Shown here in pieces: positions 16,752 through 25,158 of a stretch of DNA of 51,410 nt. The notes beneath the pieces are model-generated. The model did no database searches and was not told where the DNA came from. It saw nothing but the letters and a program-made list of their open reading frames with translations. This DNA is from Parcubacteria group bacterium (GTDB taxonomy: Bacteria; Patescibacteriota; JABMPQ01). The stretch covers positions 1-51,410 of the forward strand of contig JABMPQ010000039.1 in assembly GCA_013202585.1 (NCBI GenBank), read 5' to 3'. Numbering within the stretch: the stretch's first letter is position 1; each line of letters opens with the position of its first letter. Made by a program: the position numbers and the translations under genes.

Positions 16752-17249
16752 ATGAGTACGAAAGAAACTAAAAAAACAGTAGCTAAAGCTAAAGTTGATA
16801 AAAAGGTAGCTGTTGAGGCCAAGAAAGATGACAAGACAGAGGTGAAAAATTTACCTACTGGTCGTTACATCTATGCAACTGGGCGACGCAAAGAAGCAAC
16901 CGCGCGAGTGCGTCTATATCAAAAAGGCAAAGGAAATATTACTGTTAATGATAAGGATTACAAAAAATACTTTCCGACAACAGAGCTGCAGTATTTAGTA
17001 CGACAACCATTAGTATTAACAGGCAAAACTGATGATTTTGATATTACGGTCAAAGTGAATGGCGGTGGGGTACGTGGTCAAGCGGAAGCGATTCGCCATG
17101 GATTGGCGCGGACTTTGGAGACAGTTGAGCCAGAGTTGAGAACACCCCTGAAGCAAGCCGGATTTTTAAAGAGAGATCCTCGCATGAAAGAACGAAAAAA
17201 GCCAGGTCTGAAGAAAGCGCGACGGGCGCCGCAGTGGCAGAAGCGGTAG
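16752..17249 (+). CDS. rpsI: 30S ribosomal protein S9 with a Lys-rich N-terminal extension
   Basis: The S9 body begins near residue 38 ([20 protein letters not shown]) and ends with the conserved basic tail [11 protein letters not shown], whose last residues contact P-site tRNA. About 37 extra residues of Lys/Ala/Val-rich sequence precede it, similar in style to the extension on S11. Typical S9 is about 130 aa; this one is 165. A terminator follows. Confidence 0.97.
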   Translation: MSTKETKKTVAKAKVDKKVAVEAKKDDKTEVKNLPTGRYIYATGRRKEATARVRLYQKGKGNITVNDKDYKKYFPTTELQYLVRQPLVLTGKTDDFDITVKVNGGGVRGQAEAIRHGLARTLETVEPELRTPLKQAGFLKRDPRMKERKKPGLKKARRAPQWQKR

Positions 17250-17268
17250 AGAATTTACCATTATATTT

Positions 17269-17299
17269 TAAAAGCCCTCACTAGAAGGGCTTTTATATT
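17269..17299. terminator. bidirectional terminator between rpsI and the PEGA/propeller gene
   Basis: TAAAAGCCCT (17269-17278) pairs with AGGGCTTTTA (17286-17295) around a 7-base loop. T-rich sequence follows on the + strand and the mirrored A run gives a T tract on the minus strand. It therefore serves the convergent genes on both sides. Confidence 0.85.
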
Positions 17300-17309
17300 T
17301 CACTAAAAA

Positions 17310-18707
17310 TTAATAGATCTCTTTCTCGACAATCGTACCTGATTTCCCCTCTTTATCCCGGTAATAAATCTTTTGCCCCTTCTTATCGGTAAATACTTGC
17401 TGGTAACGGTCAGCTAGAAAATCCGTCACTAGTTCAGTCCCATTGGCTTGGTCGCGACTATCTAGCTCTTTGATATATAACTTATTATTGGTAGCAAAAA
17501 TGATATGTTCTTCGTCGGGATACCAAGTGGCCAAATCTATTTTAGTGCTATAGCGAGTAAGTAAGTTGGTTTTGTTAAGATTATATTGCGAATGGGCAGC
17601 GGCCGATTCATCGTCCTCCGTGGCTTTGTAAAACCAAATCTCATTTTCGGTGTGAAAAACTAGCCCCTCGTCTTTTTTTGTCCAAGTAAAATTAAGTACC
17701 CCGTCTTTTAACTTGCTAAATTCTCCTTCATTTATCAAGAAAAGCGATTTGTTATCGGCTAAGAGAGCCAACTTGTTATTAGGAGAAACCTTGAGGATAT
17801 AACTATTACCGGGCAGTTGAGAAATTTCCGTGGGCTGACTTTCCTGCTCAATTTTATTTTTAGTGATATTACAAATAGTGAGGCCGTTTTCGTCCGGCTT
17901 TTGCTTTAAGTAAAATATGCTGCGTGGTCTGACTTCATAGTCGACCACGTTCTGGGCAATGACAGTGGGCTCGGTTGACATAGAAATATTGGCACTAACC
18001 AACTTACCTTGCTGGAGATAATAAACAAAGTCGGAGTCTTGAGTATCCCAACTAAGTTTTTCTAGATCAGATCCTGGAATAGCTTTTGACTCAGCTGATT
18101 TTTCGGCGTCGACAATAAAATATTGACTACTGGAGTTAAAAAGGACTTTACGGCTATCTGGCGACCATTCCAGGTTAGAAATGGAGCCCTGCTTTGTTGC
18201 TTGCTCTGACGGGAATAACTTTTTTTGCTCCGCACTATCAATATCAGCTAACCACAGTTCCGATCCCACTTCTCCCGGGGCAACATAAGCTATTTTTTTA
18301 TAATCGGGTGCTAGTACGAAGTTAGTTATCGCCGATTTTTGGGCAACAATCTTGGCTGGCGGATCAAGGAGAAATATCCGGGCGTGACTTACCCAGGTAA
18401 CTAGCTTCGATTCGACCGTTAAATTTTTCTCCCAAGTGGTGTAGTCGTCTTTAGTAAGCTTGATATTATACGTATCAGGAAAGACGCTAGATTGCTTGTA
18501 GGGAGTTTTATCGGTTACTAGTTGATCATTGATATAAACATTAACGTCTTCCGGTGTTGACTCAATAATAACCATCCCAATTTTCTTAAGGGATTTGTCG
18601 CTGAAATTGTAACGATAGCCGCTGGTATACAAAATTGCCAAAGGAGCCATCATGAGGAAGATGGCTATCGCAAAAACAAAAAATACTCTTCGTTTCCAAC
18701 GTTTCAT
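17310..18707 (-). CDS. PEGA-domain membrane-anchored beta-propeller protein
   Basis: One N-terminal membrane span (about residues 8-28) anchors an extracytoplasmic protein. A PEGA-type domain follows (about 42-110: VIIESTPEDVNVYINDQLV then TPYKQSSVFPDTYNIKLTK). The rest is a series of WD40/TolB-like propeller blades with repeated signatures such as APDYKKIAYVA, EWSPDSRKVLF, SPNNKLALLADN and YPDEEHIIFAT. I know this architecture from other Patescibacteria, where its function is unknown; a surface binding or scaffolding role is inference. It is transcribed towards the ribosomal operon and shares its terminator. Confidence 0.8.
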   Translation of the reverse strand: MKRWKRRVFFVFAIAIFLMMAPLAILYTSGYRYNFSDKSLKKIGMVIIESTPEDVNVYINDQLVTDKTPYKQSSVFPDTYNIKLTKDDYTTWEKNLTVESKLVTWVSHARIFLLDPPAKIVAQKSAITNFVLAPDYKKIAYVAPGEVGSELWLADIDSAEQKKLFPSEQATKQGSISNLEWSPDSRKVLFNSSSQYFIVDAEKSAESKAIPGSDLEKLSWDTQDSDFVYYLQQGKLVSANISMSTEPTVIAQNVVDYEVRPRSIFYLKQKPDENGLTICNITKNKIEQESQPTEISQLPGNSYILKVSPNNKLALLADNKSLFLINEGEFSKLKDGVLNFTWTKKDEGLVFHTENEIWFYKATEDDESAAAHSQYNLNKTNLLTRYSTKIDLATWYPDEEHIIFATNNKLYIKELDSRDQANGTELVTDFLADRYQQVFTDKKGQKIYYRDKEGKSGTIVEKEIY

Positions 18708-19012
18708 TGGATGTGTTAACTTAGCTATAAAGTAGCAGTGTAGTCGATATTTGTCAAAGCCTGCGGGGAACCACAGGAGTCAAGAATAGAAACACCCTTT
18801 GACCCCGCTCACCTCGGCTTGTGTCTGCTGGCAACGCTAAAGCGTAGTTTTTGTGGGCTGGCGAGAGCGCAGCGGGTGGACAAACTCGGAACAGACGAGA
18901 ACACTAAAATAAAAATTGCAGAATTGTTTTTTTCTTCAATGTTTCAATAATCGTGGGTTTCAACGACTGTAAGAAAAAACCATGTTCGGAGACATGGCTT
19001 ACTAAAGGGCGA
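18708..19012. other. 305-base gap without a gene
   Basis: No plausible coding frame is present. Visible items are a short perfect palindrome ACGCTAAAGCGT near 18833-18844 inside a locally G+C-rich stretch (about 18765-18895) that contrasts with the flanks, and the terminator of the minus-strand accessory gene at 18974-18997. The G+C-rich stretch may be a decayed palindromic element, but I could not fold it convincingly. Confidence 0.5.
18974..18997 (-). terminator. terminator of the ClpX-zinc-finger/MshEN gene
   Basis: Read on the minus strand, CCATGT pairs with ACATGG around a 6-base loop, followed by TTTTTT. It lies 16 bases beyond the stop of the 19013-19630 gene. Confidence 0.8.
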
Positions 19013-19630
19013 TTACATTACTCTTCTTCCTTCTCGGATTCCCCGAAGTGCTGCTGTAATGGCGTCACGAAGTTGGGATTTCAACGCCACTTGCACCAAA
19101 AGGCCTTCAACCTCAGCTATCGTGGTAAGCTTTGCCGCAATATTCTTATCGGGGTGGTTAACCACAACAACCACCAATGAATTTCCCTTCCGGCGGCAGG
19201 GCAGCACGAGGTGTTCCCAGCAGAAATCGCTTGTGAAAAGACTAAAAACCCCATGCTCAATTTCGACTGTGGCTGGATCAACTATTTCGTAACCATGCTG
19301 TCGAGCTGCCCATTCCGCCTCTTTTGTCTCTCTGGCCGGTGGATCCATGCGCAGAACAGAAAAGATAAGGCGGCAAAGGTCTCCAATGGTAACAGAGTCT
19401 GCTCCTTTCCCAGCTTCACCAAACACACCCATAAACATGGAGAGAGGCATATCCTCCGCTATGTTATAGCCATAGTCCATTATTACCTCTAGGCCCAACT
19501 CTATGCAATCACCACACATGTAAACATTCGGGCCGGCAACCATCTGCGTGACTTCCTTCTGGTCCTTCCCACAAAAGGAGCACTTTGCTTGACGTCTAGC
19601 GCTTCGGGGTGAGTCGACTGACTCTTCCAT
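19013..19630 (-). CDS. ClpX-type zinc-finger protein fused to an MshEN (GspE N-terminal) domain
   Basis: The N-terminus holds a four-cysteine zinc finger like the ClpX N-terminal domain (C17, C20, C39, C42; [11 protein letters not shown] then CGDCIELG). There is no AAA+ ATPase domain. Residues about 106-196 match the MshEN/GspE-N fold of type II secretion and type IV pilus ATPases ([28 protein letters not shown], then [11 protein letters not shown]), some members of which bind cyclic di-GMP. No GspE ATPase domain follows. It could be a small adaptor with a ligand-sensing module; that is inference. It has its own promoter, a strong Shine-Dalgarno GGGAGG 10 bases before the ATG and its own terminator. 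Base composition differs from its neighbours, suggesting acquisition. Confidence 0.75.
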   Translation of the reverse strand: MEESVDSPRSARRQAKCSFCGKDQKEVTQMVAGPNVYMCGDCIELGLEVIMDYGYNIAEDMPLSMFMGVFGEAGKGADSVTIGDLCRLIFSVLRMDPPARETKEAEWAARQHGYEIVDPATVEIEHGVFSLFTSDFCWEHLVLPCRRKGNSLVVVVVNHPDKNIAAKLTTIAEVEGLLVQVALKSQLRDAITAALRGIREGRRVM

Positions 19631-19705
19631 GATCCATATCCTCCCTTTCAGGTAGTTGGCTTGCGTTTTTTAATTAAGGTACGTAGTTTTCGTCAACTTC
19701 TTTAA

Positions 19706-19734
19706 ATATTATGTGTAACTGGTGTGCTTGTCAA
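19706..19734 (-). promoter_or_regulatory. promoter of the ClpX-zinc-finger/MshEN gene
   Basis: On the minus strand, TTGACA (19729-19734) and TAATAT (19706-19711) are 17 bases apart. It is back to back with the murA promoter. Confidence 0.7.
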
Positions 19735-19749
19735 TAGTGGGGTTTTCGA

Positions 19750-19777
19750 TTGCCAAGTAGCTATTTTTGGCTATAAT
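19750..19777 (+). promoter_or_regulatory. promoter of murA
   Basis: TTGCCA (19750-19755), 16-base spacer, perfect TATAAT (19772-19777). The start codon is 23 bases beyond the -10 box, so the 5' leader is very short and there is no Shine-Dalgarno sequence. Confidence 0.65.
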
Positions 19778-19800
19778 GATGTAGTAAGTTAATTTAACAT

Positions 19801-21057
19801 ATGAGTAAGTTTATTATCCAAGGACAGAACAAATTAAAAGGCGAAATTAAAGTAGCTGGAGCGAAAAATTGTGCTTTGAAGCTTTTGGCTGCCTCCGTTT
19901 TAATACCAGGAGAATGTCGATTTACCAATGTACCAGAAATAGAAGAAGTCACTTTAATTACTCAAATATTAGAGTCTCTGGGGGCTAAAGTGAAGAAAGA
20001 AGGCAAGGGTGAGTATATCATTAATGGTGAGAGTATTAATAAAAGTGAGCTACCAGTTGAATTAGCGTCTAAGATAAGATCGTCAATTATGTTTGTTGCT
20101 CCATTATTGGCTCGTTTTGGGGAAGTAAAATTTCCCTATCCTGGCGGTTGCATTTTAGGTAAGCGGCCGATTGATATGTTTCTGGAGGGCTACCAGGCGT
20201 TGGGGGCAGAAGTAACGGAAAATGAAGGCTATTATCATATAAAAGCAAACAAGCTAACGGGCTGCAAGTATGTTTTTCCTTGGATTTCCCATACTGTTAC
20301 TGAGAGTATGATTATGGCGGCTGTGTTGGCTGAAGGCGAAACTACTTTGATGAATGCGGCCGGTGAGCCAGAAGTAGCAGCTTTGATTGAATTTTTACAA
20401 CAAGGTGGTGCACAAATTAATTGTTCAGATGTCGGAGAGATTAAAATAAAGGGAGTAGCTGAGTTATCAGGCAGTGATTACCAAATAATTCCAGATCGAC
20501 TTGAAGCTGGCACCTTTGCCATCTTAGGAGCTTTAGCAGGTGAAGAAATCAAAATTACTAATTGTGATCCGAGTCATTTGGAAGTCTTTTGGAAAATGCT
20601 TTCTCGAGCAGGAGTTGACTATAAGATTGGTGATAGCACGGTTACCGTTCAGGCTGCCCAAGAGCTGAAAGCAGGCGAAATTAGAACCCACGAGTATCCG
20701 GGGCTGGCCACTGATTTACAAGCTCCTCTGACCGTGTTGATGACCCAGGCCGAAGGTATTAGCCTAGTACATGAGACTATTTATGAAGGACGTCTTTTTT
20801 ATACCGACAGCCTTAACAAAATGGGAGCCAATATAGTTATGTGCGATCCGCATCGCGTGGTAGTCAATGGGCCGACTAAATTATATGGTACCGAATTAGC
20901 CAGTCCTGATATACGAGCGGGGATTGCCTTAGTGCTGGCTGCTTTGATTGCAGAGGGAGAAAGTGTGATAAATAACGCCTATCAGATAGATAGAGGATAT
21001 GAGGATATCGAAGGGCGATTGAAGGCATTGGGGGCGGATATTACTAGAGAGAAATAA
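19801..21057 (+). CDS. murA: UDP-N-acetylglucosamine 1-carboxyvinyltransferase MurA
   Basis: The enzyme catalyses the first committed step of peptidoglycan synthesis, adding enolpyruvate from PEP to UDP-GlcNAc. The active-site loop cysteine, the fosfomycin target, is present in YPGGCILGKRPID. The EPSP-synthase-like inside-out barrel motifs VAGAKNCALKLLAAS near the N-terminus and PGLATDLQAPLTVLMT near the C-terminus are intact. Length is 418 aa, as usual. It is transcribed from its own promoter and followed by mreB. Confidence 0.97.
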   Translation: MSKFIIQGQNKLKGEIKVAGAKNCALKLLAASVLIPGECRFTNVPEIEEVTLITQILESLGAKVKKEGKGEYIINGESINKSELPVELASKIRSSIMFVAPLLARFGEVKFPYPGGCILGKRPIDMFLEGYQALGAEVTENEGYYHIKANKLTGCKYVFPWISHTVTESMIMAAVLAEGETTLMNAAGEPEVAALIEFLQQGGAQINCSDVGEIKIKGVAELSGSDYQIIPDRLEAGTFAILGALAGEEIKITNCDPSHLEVFWKMLSRAGVDYKIGDSTVTVQAAQELKAGEIRTHEYPGLATDLQAPLTVLMTQAEGISLVHETIYEGRLFYTDSLNKMGANIVMCDPHRVVVNGPTKLYGTELASPDIRAGIALVLAALIAEGESVINNAYQIDRGYEDIEGRLKALGADITREK

Positions 21058-21069
21058 AACTTATTACCC

Positions 21070-21097
21070 TTGCATTTTCCCGTTCTGATGCTATAGT
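21070..21097 (+). promoter_or_regulatory. candidate promoter of the first mreB
   Basis: TTGCAT (21070-21075), 16 bases, TATAGT (21092-21097). The ATG follows 28 bases after the -10 box. Confidence 0.55.
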
Positions 21098-21125
21098 CGT
21101 TAAGATCTGCGTTTAACCCTAAAAC

Positions 21126-22136
21126 ATGTTTGTCAAAAAAGTAGGTATCGATCTCGGTACCGCCAATACATTAGTATATGTGCCTGGTAGGGGAATTGTT
21201 ATTGATGAACCATCAGTGGTAGCAGTCTCGATGGACGACAATTCGATTTTAGCAGTGGGTAATGAAGCCAAAATGATGCTGGGGAGGACACCGGACACTA
21301 TTGTTGCTTCCCGACCACTTAAAGATGGCGTCATTGCTGATTATCGAGTAACCGAAGCGATGCTTAAATATTTTATCACTAAGGCGATCGGCAACGTGCG
21401 CATGTTCCGTCCAGAGGTAATGGTTTCGATACCGGCCGGTATTACTAGCACGGAGCGACGAGCAGTGATTGACGCCACCATTCAAGCCGGTGCCAAGGCC
21501 GCTTATGTAATAAAAGAACCAGTGGCGGCGGCGATTGGGGCGGGAATTCCAATTGCTCAATCCAGCGGGAACATGGTAATTGATATTGGCGGAGGTACGA
21601 CAGAAGTGGCTGTTATTTCCCTAGGGGGAATTGTGGCTGCTAGTTCAGCGCGGGTGGCCGGTGATAAGCTAGATCAAGCGATTGCTGATTATATTCGAAA
21701 AAAACATGGTTTGGCGATTGGTGATCGCACGTCCGAGGAAATTAAAATAAAGATTGGCTCCGCTATCCCCGCCAAGAAGGAACAATGCATGGAGATTAAA
21801 GGTCGCGACATGGTTTCTGGCTTACCCCAGACTATCAAGATATGCTCAAATGAAGTGGCTGAATCAATCAAGGAAGAATTACGCGAGGTGTTACAAACTA
21901 TCAAATCAGTACTTCAAGATACCCCACCGGAATTATCAGCTGACGTTATTGATAAGGGAATGGTGTTGACTGGTGGTGGTGCTCTGCTGCGCGGATTGGA
22001 CACCCTGATAACAAAATCAATTGGAGTACTATGTTATGTGTCGGAAGATCCATTGTTGTGCGTGGCCAAGGGTAATGGAATTGCTTTAGAAAATTTGGAT
22101 TCGTATAAGAGAAGTGTGTTGTCGGCGAAGAAGTAA
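21126..22136 (+). CDS. mreB: MreB-family actin homologue, stand-alone copy
   Basis: An actin-like filament protein that guides lateral wall synthesis. The nucleotide-binding motifs are VGIDLGTANTLVYV at the N-terminus, VIDIGGGTTEVAVIS in the middle and VLTGGGALLRGLD near the C-terminus. Length is 336 aa. This copy is not followed by mreC, unlike the second mreB at 29368, and the two are clearly divergent paralogues (for example MFRPEVMVSIPAGITSTERR here against LPRPRVVIGIPSGVTEVEKK there). An MreB/Mbl-type division of labour is possible. Confidence 0.93.
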   Translation: MFVKKVGIDLGTANTLVYVPGRGIVIDEPSVVAVSMDDNSILAVGNEAKMMLGRTPDTIVASRPLKDGVIADYRVTEAMLKYFITKAIGNVRMFRPEVMVSIPAGITSTERRAVIDATIQAGAKAAYVIKEPVAAAIGAGIPIAQSSGNMVIDIGGGTTEVAVISLGGIVAASSARVAGDKLDQAIADYIRKKHGLAIGDRTSEEIKIKIGSAIPAKKEQCMEIKGRDMVSGLPQTIKICSNEVAESIKEELREVLQTIKSVLQDTPPELSADVIDKGMVLTGGGALLRGLDTLITKSIGVLCYVSEDPLLCVAKGNGIALENLDSYKRSVLSAKK

Positions 22137-22138
22137 AT

Positions 22139-22220
22139 TAGATTACAGATGACAGATAATAGGTTGTAGATTGCAAATTGTAGGAAAACTGCAGCTTACT
22201 TTATCTGTAATCTATTATCT
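22139..22220. repeat. self-complementary word-repeat spacer before the glycosyltransferase gene
   Basis: TAGATTACAGAT (22139-22150) is the perfect reverse complement of 22203-22214, and AGATAATAG (22154-22162) is complementary to 22212-22220. The spacer is built almost wholly of permuted AGAT/TAGATT/ATCTA words, like the 13268-13309 gap. No gene or promoter is convincing here. Confidence 0.7.
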
Positions 22221-22239
22221 ACAATCTTATATCTAAGCA

Positions 22240-23367
22240 ATGACTATCGGCGTTGACGCTTCTCGGGCTAACCGGGCGGCAAAAACAGGCACTGAGTGGT
22301 ACTCTTACAACCTCATTCTTGAGTTAGCTAAAATCGATTCTCGCAATCGATATTTTTTATATTCTCCGGATGTTCTGAGTGGGAAACTGGCCTCGCTATC
22401 AGATAATTTTCAGGAAAAAGTATTGCGCTGGCCGCCGAAGTATCTCTGGACGATGTTGCGACTTTCGTGGGAAATGAAGTGGCATGCCCCGGATGTTCTG
22501 TTTGTCCCCGCCCATATCATTCCCCTAATCAGTCCGGCCAGAACCGTGACGACGATTATGGACATTGGTTTTGTTAGTAAGCCGGAATTATATTCGTCAA
22601 AAGAGCTTAAATATCATAATTTTGGTTTGCGGCAGGCCATCAAAAAAGCAACCAAAATATTGACTATTTCAAATTTTACCAAACAGGAAATGGTCAAGCG
22701 CTGTGGGATTGATCCGGAACGCATTCAAGTAATATACCTGGGATTTGACGCTGGTATTTTTCAACCAAAGCGGGATCAGGCTAGGATCGAGTCAGTGTTG
22801 CAGAAATATAAAATTCCAACGCGAGATCCCTATTTTCTCTATATCGGGCGCCTGGAGGAAAAGAAAAATACGCCGGGGCTGATAAAGGCGTTTGCGGAGT
22901 TTAAGCAGAGTAATAAATCCAAGCACAAATTAGTTCTAGTCGGCAGCCCAGGGCACAATTATGAGCAGGTGCAGGAACTGATAAAAGAACACAAGCTAGA
23001 ACGAGAAGTAATTGAGACTGGCTGGGTAGATGAAGAAGACTTACCTGTTTTATTAAGTGCTAGTCTGGCTTTTGTTTTCCCTAGTTTTTATGAAGGTTTT
23101 GGTTTACCATTGCTCGAGGCCATGAGTTGCCAGACGCCAATTTTAGCTGCTCGGGCGGCTTCGATTCCGGAGGTGGCGGGTGGAGCGGCTTTACTATTTG
23201 ACCCCTATGACGTACCTGATATGGCCAAGAAAATGGAGATGATTGTCAGTAACGAAACGCTTAGGGTAGACTTGGTGCAGCGAGGCATTAGTCGGGTTAA
23301 AGATTTTAGTTGGGAAAAATGTACGCGGGAAACTTTGGCGGCGATAGAAAAAGTCGCAAGTAAATAA
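22240..23367 (+). CDS. GT-B glycosyltransferase, GT4 family
   Basis: The 375-aa protein has the two-Rossmann GT-B layout. The C-terminal donor-binding half has FLYIGRLEEKKNT, a long KLVLVGSPGHNYEQ strand, and the signature FPSFYEGFGLPLLEAMSCQT, whose EGFGLPLLEA motif with the E-x7-E glutamates is typical of GT4 retaining enzymes. The N-terminus starts VDASRANRAAKTGTEWYS, resembling mannosyltransferase-like members. The acceptor is probably a cell-surface glycan; the specific sugar is not readable. It is followed 13 bases later by a phosphatase gene. Confidence 0.88.
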   Translation: MTIGVDASRANRAAKTGTEWYSYNLILELAKIDSRNRYFLYSPDVLSGKLASLSDNFQEKVLRWPPKYLWTMLRLSWEMKWHAPDVLFVPAHIIPLISPARTVTTIMDIGFVSKPELYSSKELKYHNFGLRQAIKKATKILTISNFTKQEMVKRCGIDPERIQVIYLGFDAGIFQPKRDQARIESVLQKYKIPTRDPYFLYIGRLEEKKNTPGLIKAFAEFKQSNKSKHKLVLVGSPGHNYEQVQELIKEHKLEREVIETGWVDEEDLPVLLSASLAFVFPSFYEGFGLPLLEAMSCQTPILAARAASIPEVAGGAALLFDPYDVPDMAKKMEMIVSNETLRVDLVQRGISRVKDFSWEKCTRETLAAIEKVASK

Positions 23368-23380
23368 TTATTTTGTTGAT

Positions 23381-24142
23381 ATGCAAAAATTCATCAAAGA
23401 AATCACTTACCAAGCTGGCCAGATTATCTTAGAAAAATTTGGCAAAGTGGGAGTGAAATATACTAAGAGTGATGCAACTGATGTAGTTACGGAGGCCGAT
23501 TTGGCTGCCAATGACTATTTAGTTGAGCAAATAAACAGCAAATACCCCGAGCACGGAATTATTTCTGAGGAGAGAGGCGAGAGTAAAACGGACGCCGAAT
23601 ATGTCTGGATAATTGATCCGCTTGATGGCACCAGGAATTATTCTCTGGGTACACCACTTTTTGGTGTAATGGTGGGATTGGCGCGGAAAGGTGAGATGGT
23701 GATGGGAGCAATATGTGATCCTACTCATGATCAGTTGTTTTTTGCTGAGAAAGACCAGGGAGCTTATTTAAATGACAAGAAAATACGATGCTCCGATATC
23801 AGAGAATGGGAGCGGAGTTATGGCATGGGTTTTGCAAATATTAATGAGAAAACAGCCAAGATAAGTTCTAAATTAATAGAGGCTGCTTCCAAAGAGCCAT
23901 TTTGGATGAATTCCTTTGGTGCTACAGCTATTGCCACCATGCAAGTTGCTAGCGGTAGGCGTGATTGGTGTATGTCACTTCACGATACAATATGGGATGA
24001 TGCTGCCCCAGCAATTATTTTACAAGAAGCAGGTTGTATAGTGAGTGATCATGAGGGAAAGCCTTGGACCCTTAAGAGTAAAGGCATGATAGCTGCCAAC
24101 CCTCATCTGCATAAGAAGCTGCTAGAGATTATTACAAAATAA
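23381..24142 (+). CDS. inositol monophosphatase-family phosphatase
   Basis: The metal-binding motifs of the FIG/IMPase superfamily are present: EADLAAN and SEERGES upstream, DPLDGTRNYSLGTP (first Asp near residue 82) and WDDAAPAIILQEAG near 206-219. Length is 253 aa, as expected. Members dephosphorylate inositol phosphate, PAP, fructose bisphosphate or histidinol phosphate, so the substrate is open. The neighbours (glycosyltransferase, polymerase clamp-loader subunit) do not settle it. Confidence 0.88.
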   Translation: MQKFIKEITYQAGQIILEKFGKVGVKYTKSDATDVVTEADLAANDYLVEQINSKYPEHGIISEERGESKTDAEYVWIIDPLDGTRNYSLGTPLFGVMVGLARKGEMVMGAICDPTHDQLFFAEKDQGAYLNDKKIRCSDIREWERSYGMGFANINEKTAKISSKLIEAASKEPFWMNSFGATAIATMQVASGRRDWCMSLHDTIWDDAAPAIILQEAGCIVSDHEGKPWTLKSKGMIAANPHLHKKLLEIITK

Positions 24143-24159
24143 TAGAATTTACTGGCTAG

Positions 24160-25158
24160 ATGTGCTATATTGGGGCCATGGGGAAAGAAACAAAAGCAAA
24201 AACTTGGGACGTCATTGGTCATCAATCGGTCATCGAGGCATTACAGCGTCATTTAGCAGCCGACAAGGTCAATCACGCCTACCTATTTGTCGGTTCGGAA
24301 TCAGTCGGTAAACGGAAAGTAGCTACCGAATTTGCTAAGGCTTTGTGTTGCCAAGGAGCGACTAAGCCCTGTGGCGAATGTAAAGATTGTCTAGATATTG
24401 AAGCCGGCCAGAAGGTCGATGTCACTCTAGTGAGTAAAGAGAAGGGCAAAATCGGTATTGATCAAATACGGAAAATACAACATCGCCTGGCTCTAAAATC
24501 CTATACTGGAGGACATAAAGTATGTATAATTGATGGAGCTGATTGTTTTACTTTGCCAGCCGCCAACGCCATTTTAAAAATTCTGGAAGAACCGGCCGAT
24601 AAGGTAGTTTTTATTTTACTAGCTGAGAATATTGAAAGCATTATCCCAACTGTGATTTCTCGCTCCGTCATTTTCAATTTTAATTTGGTGGCCAAATCAG
24701 AAATAGCCGAGGGCTTAGCGGATGAAAATAGCCCATCAGTATTGGCGGAAATAACCCAAGCTGCTTTTGGTCGACCGGGACTGGCCATAAAATATCTTAA
24801 TAACAGTGATGAATTACCTCGGCAGCAGGAGCGTCGGCAAGAGCTACTACAAATTTTAGATAAAGATCTTAATCAGTCCTTTCAGTTGGTTGGCAGTTGG
24901 AAAGTCAAAAACGAACAGGCGCGCGAGTTTATCAGCGTAATGACAGAATATTTCCGGGACTTAGCTGTTAATAAAGTTCAATGTTCAGAGTTGGCTTTAA
25001 TGGAAAAGGACACGACGATCACTGACCGATTTTCTGGATGTCAGATCAAGGATATTCTAAGTTATCTAGTGAAGGCGAGTAGTTTATTATCACAAAACGT
25101 AAACCCCAAACTTGTTATCGAAAATTTTATTGTAATGTTACATCATGACCAGACATAA
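24160..25158 (+). CDS. holB: DNA polymerase III clamp-loader subunit delta'
   Basis: The AAA+ clamp-loader fold is shown by WDVIGHQSVIEALQRHL, a nucleotide loop GSESVGKRKVA that departs from the strict GKT/S form, as usual in delta', a four-cysteine zinc module CCQGATKPCGECKDC, and ILEEPADKVVFILLAEN followed by the SRS motif (TVISRSVIF). Length is 332 aa. The ATG six codons in (24178) is an equally good start. It overlaps the following lipoprotein gene by 14 bases. Confidence 0.87.
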   Translation: MCYIGAMGKETKAKTWDVIGHQSVIEALQRHLAADKVNHAYLFVGSESVGKRKVATEFAKALCCQGATKPCGECKDCLDIEAGQKVDVTLVSKEKGKIGIDQIRKIQHRLALKSYTGGHKVCIIDGADCFTLPAANAILKILEEPADKVVFILLAENIESIIPTVISRSVIFNFNLVAKSEIAEGLADENSPSVLAEITQAAFGRPGLAIKYLNNSDELPRQQERRQELLQILDKDLNQSFQLVGSWKVKNEQAREFISVMTEYFRDLAVNKVQCSELALMEKDTTITDRFSGCQIKDILSYLVKASSLLSQNVNPKLVIENFIVMLHHDQT

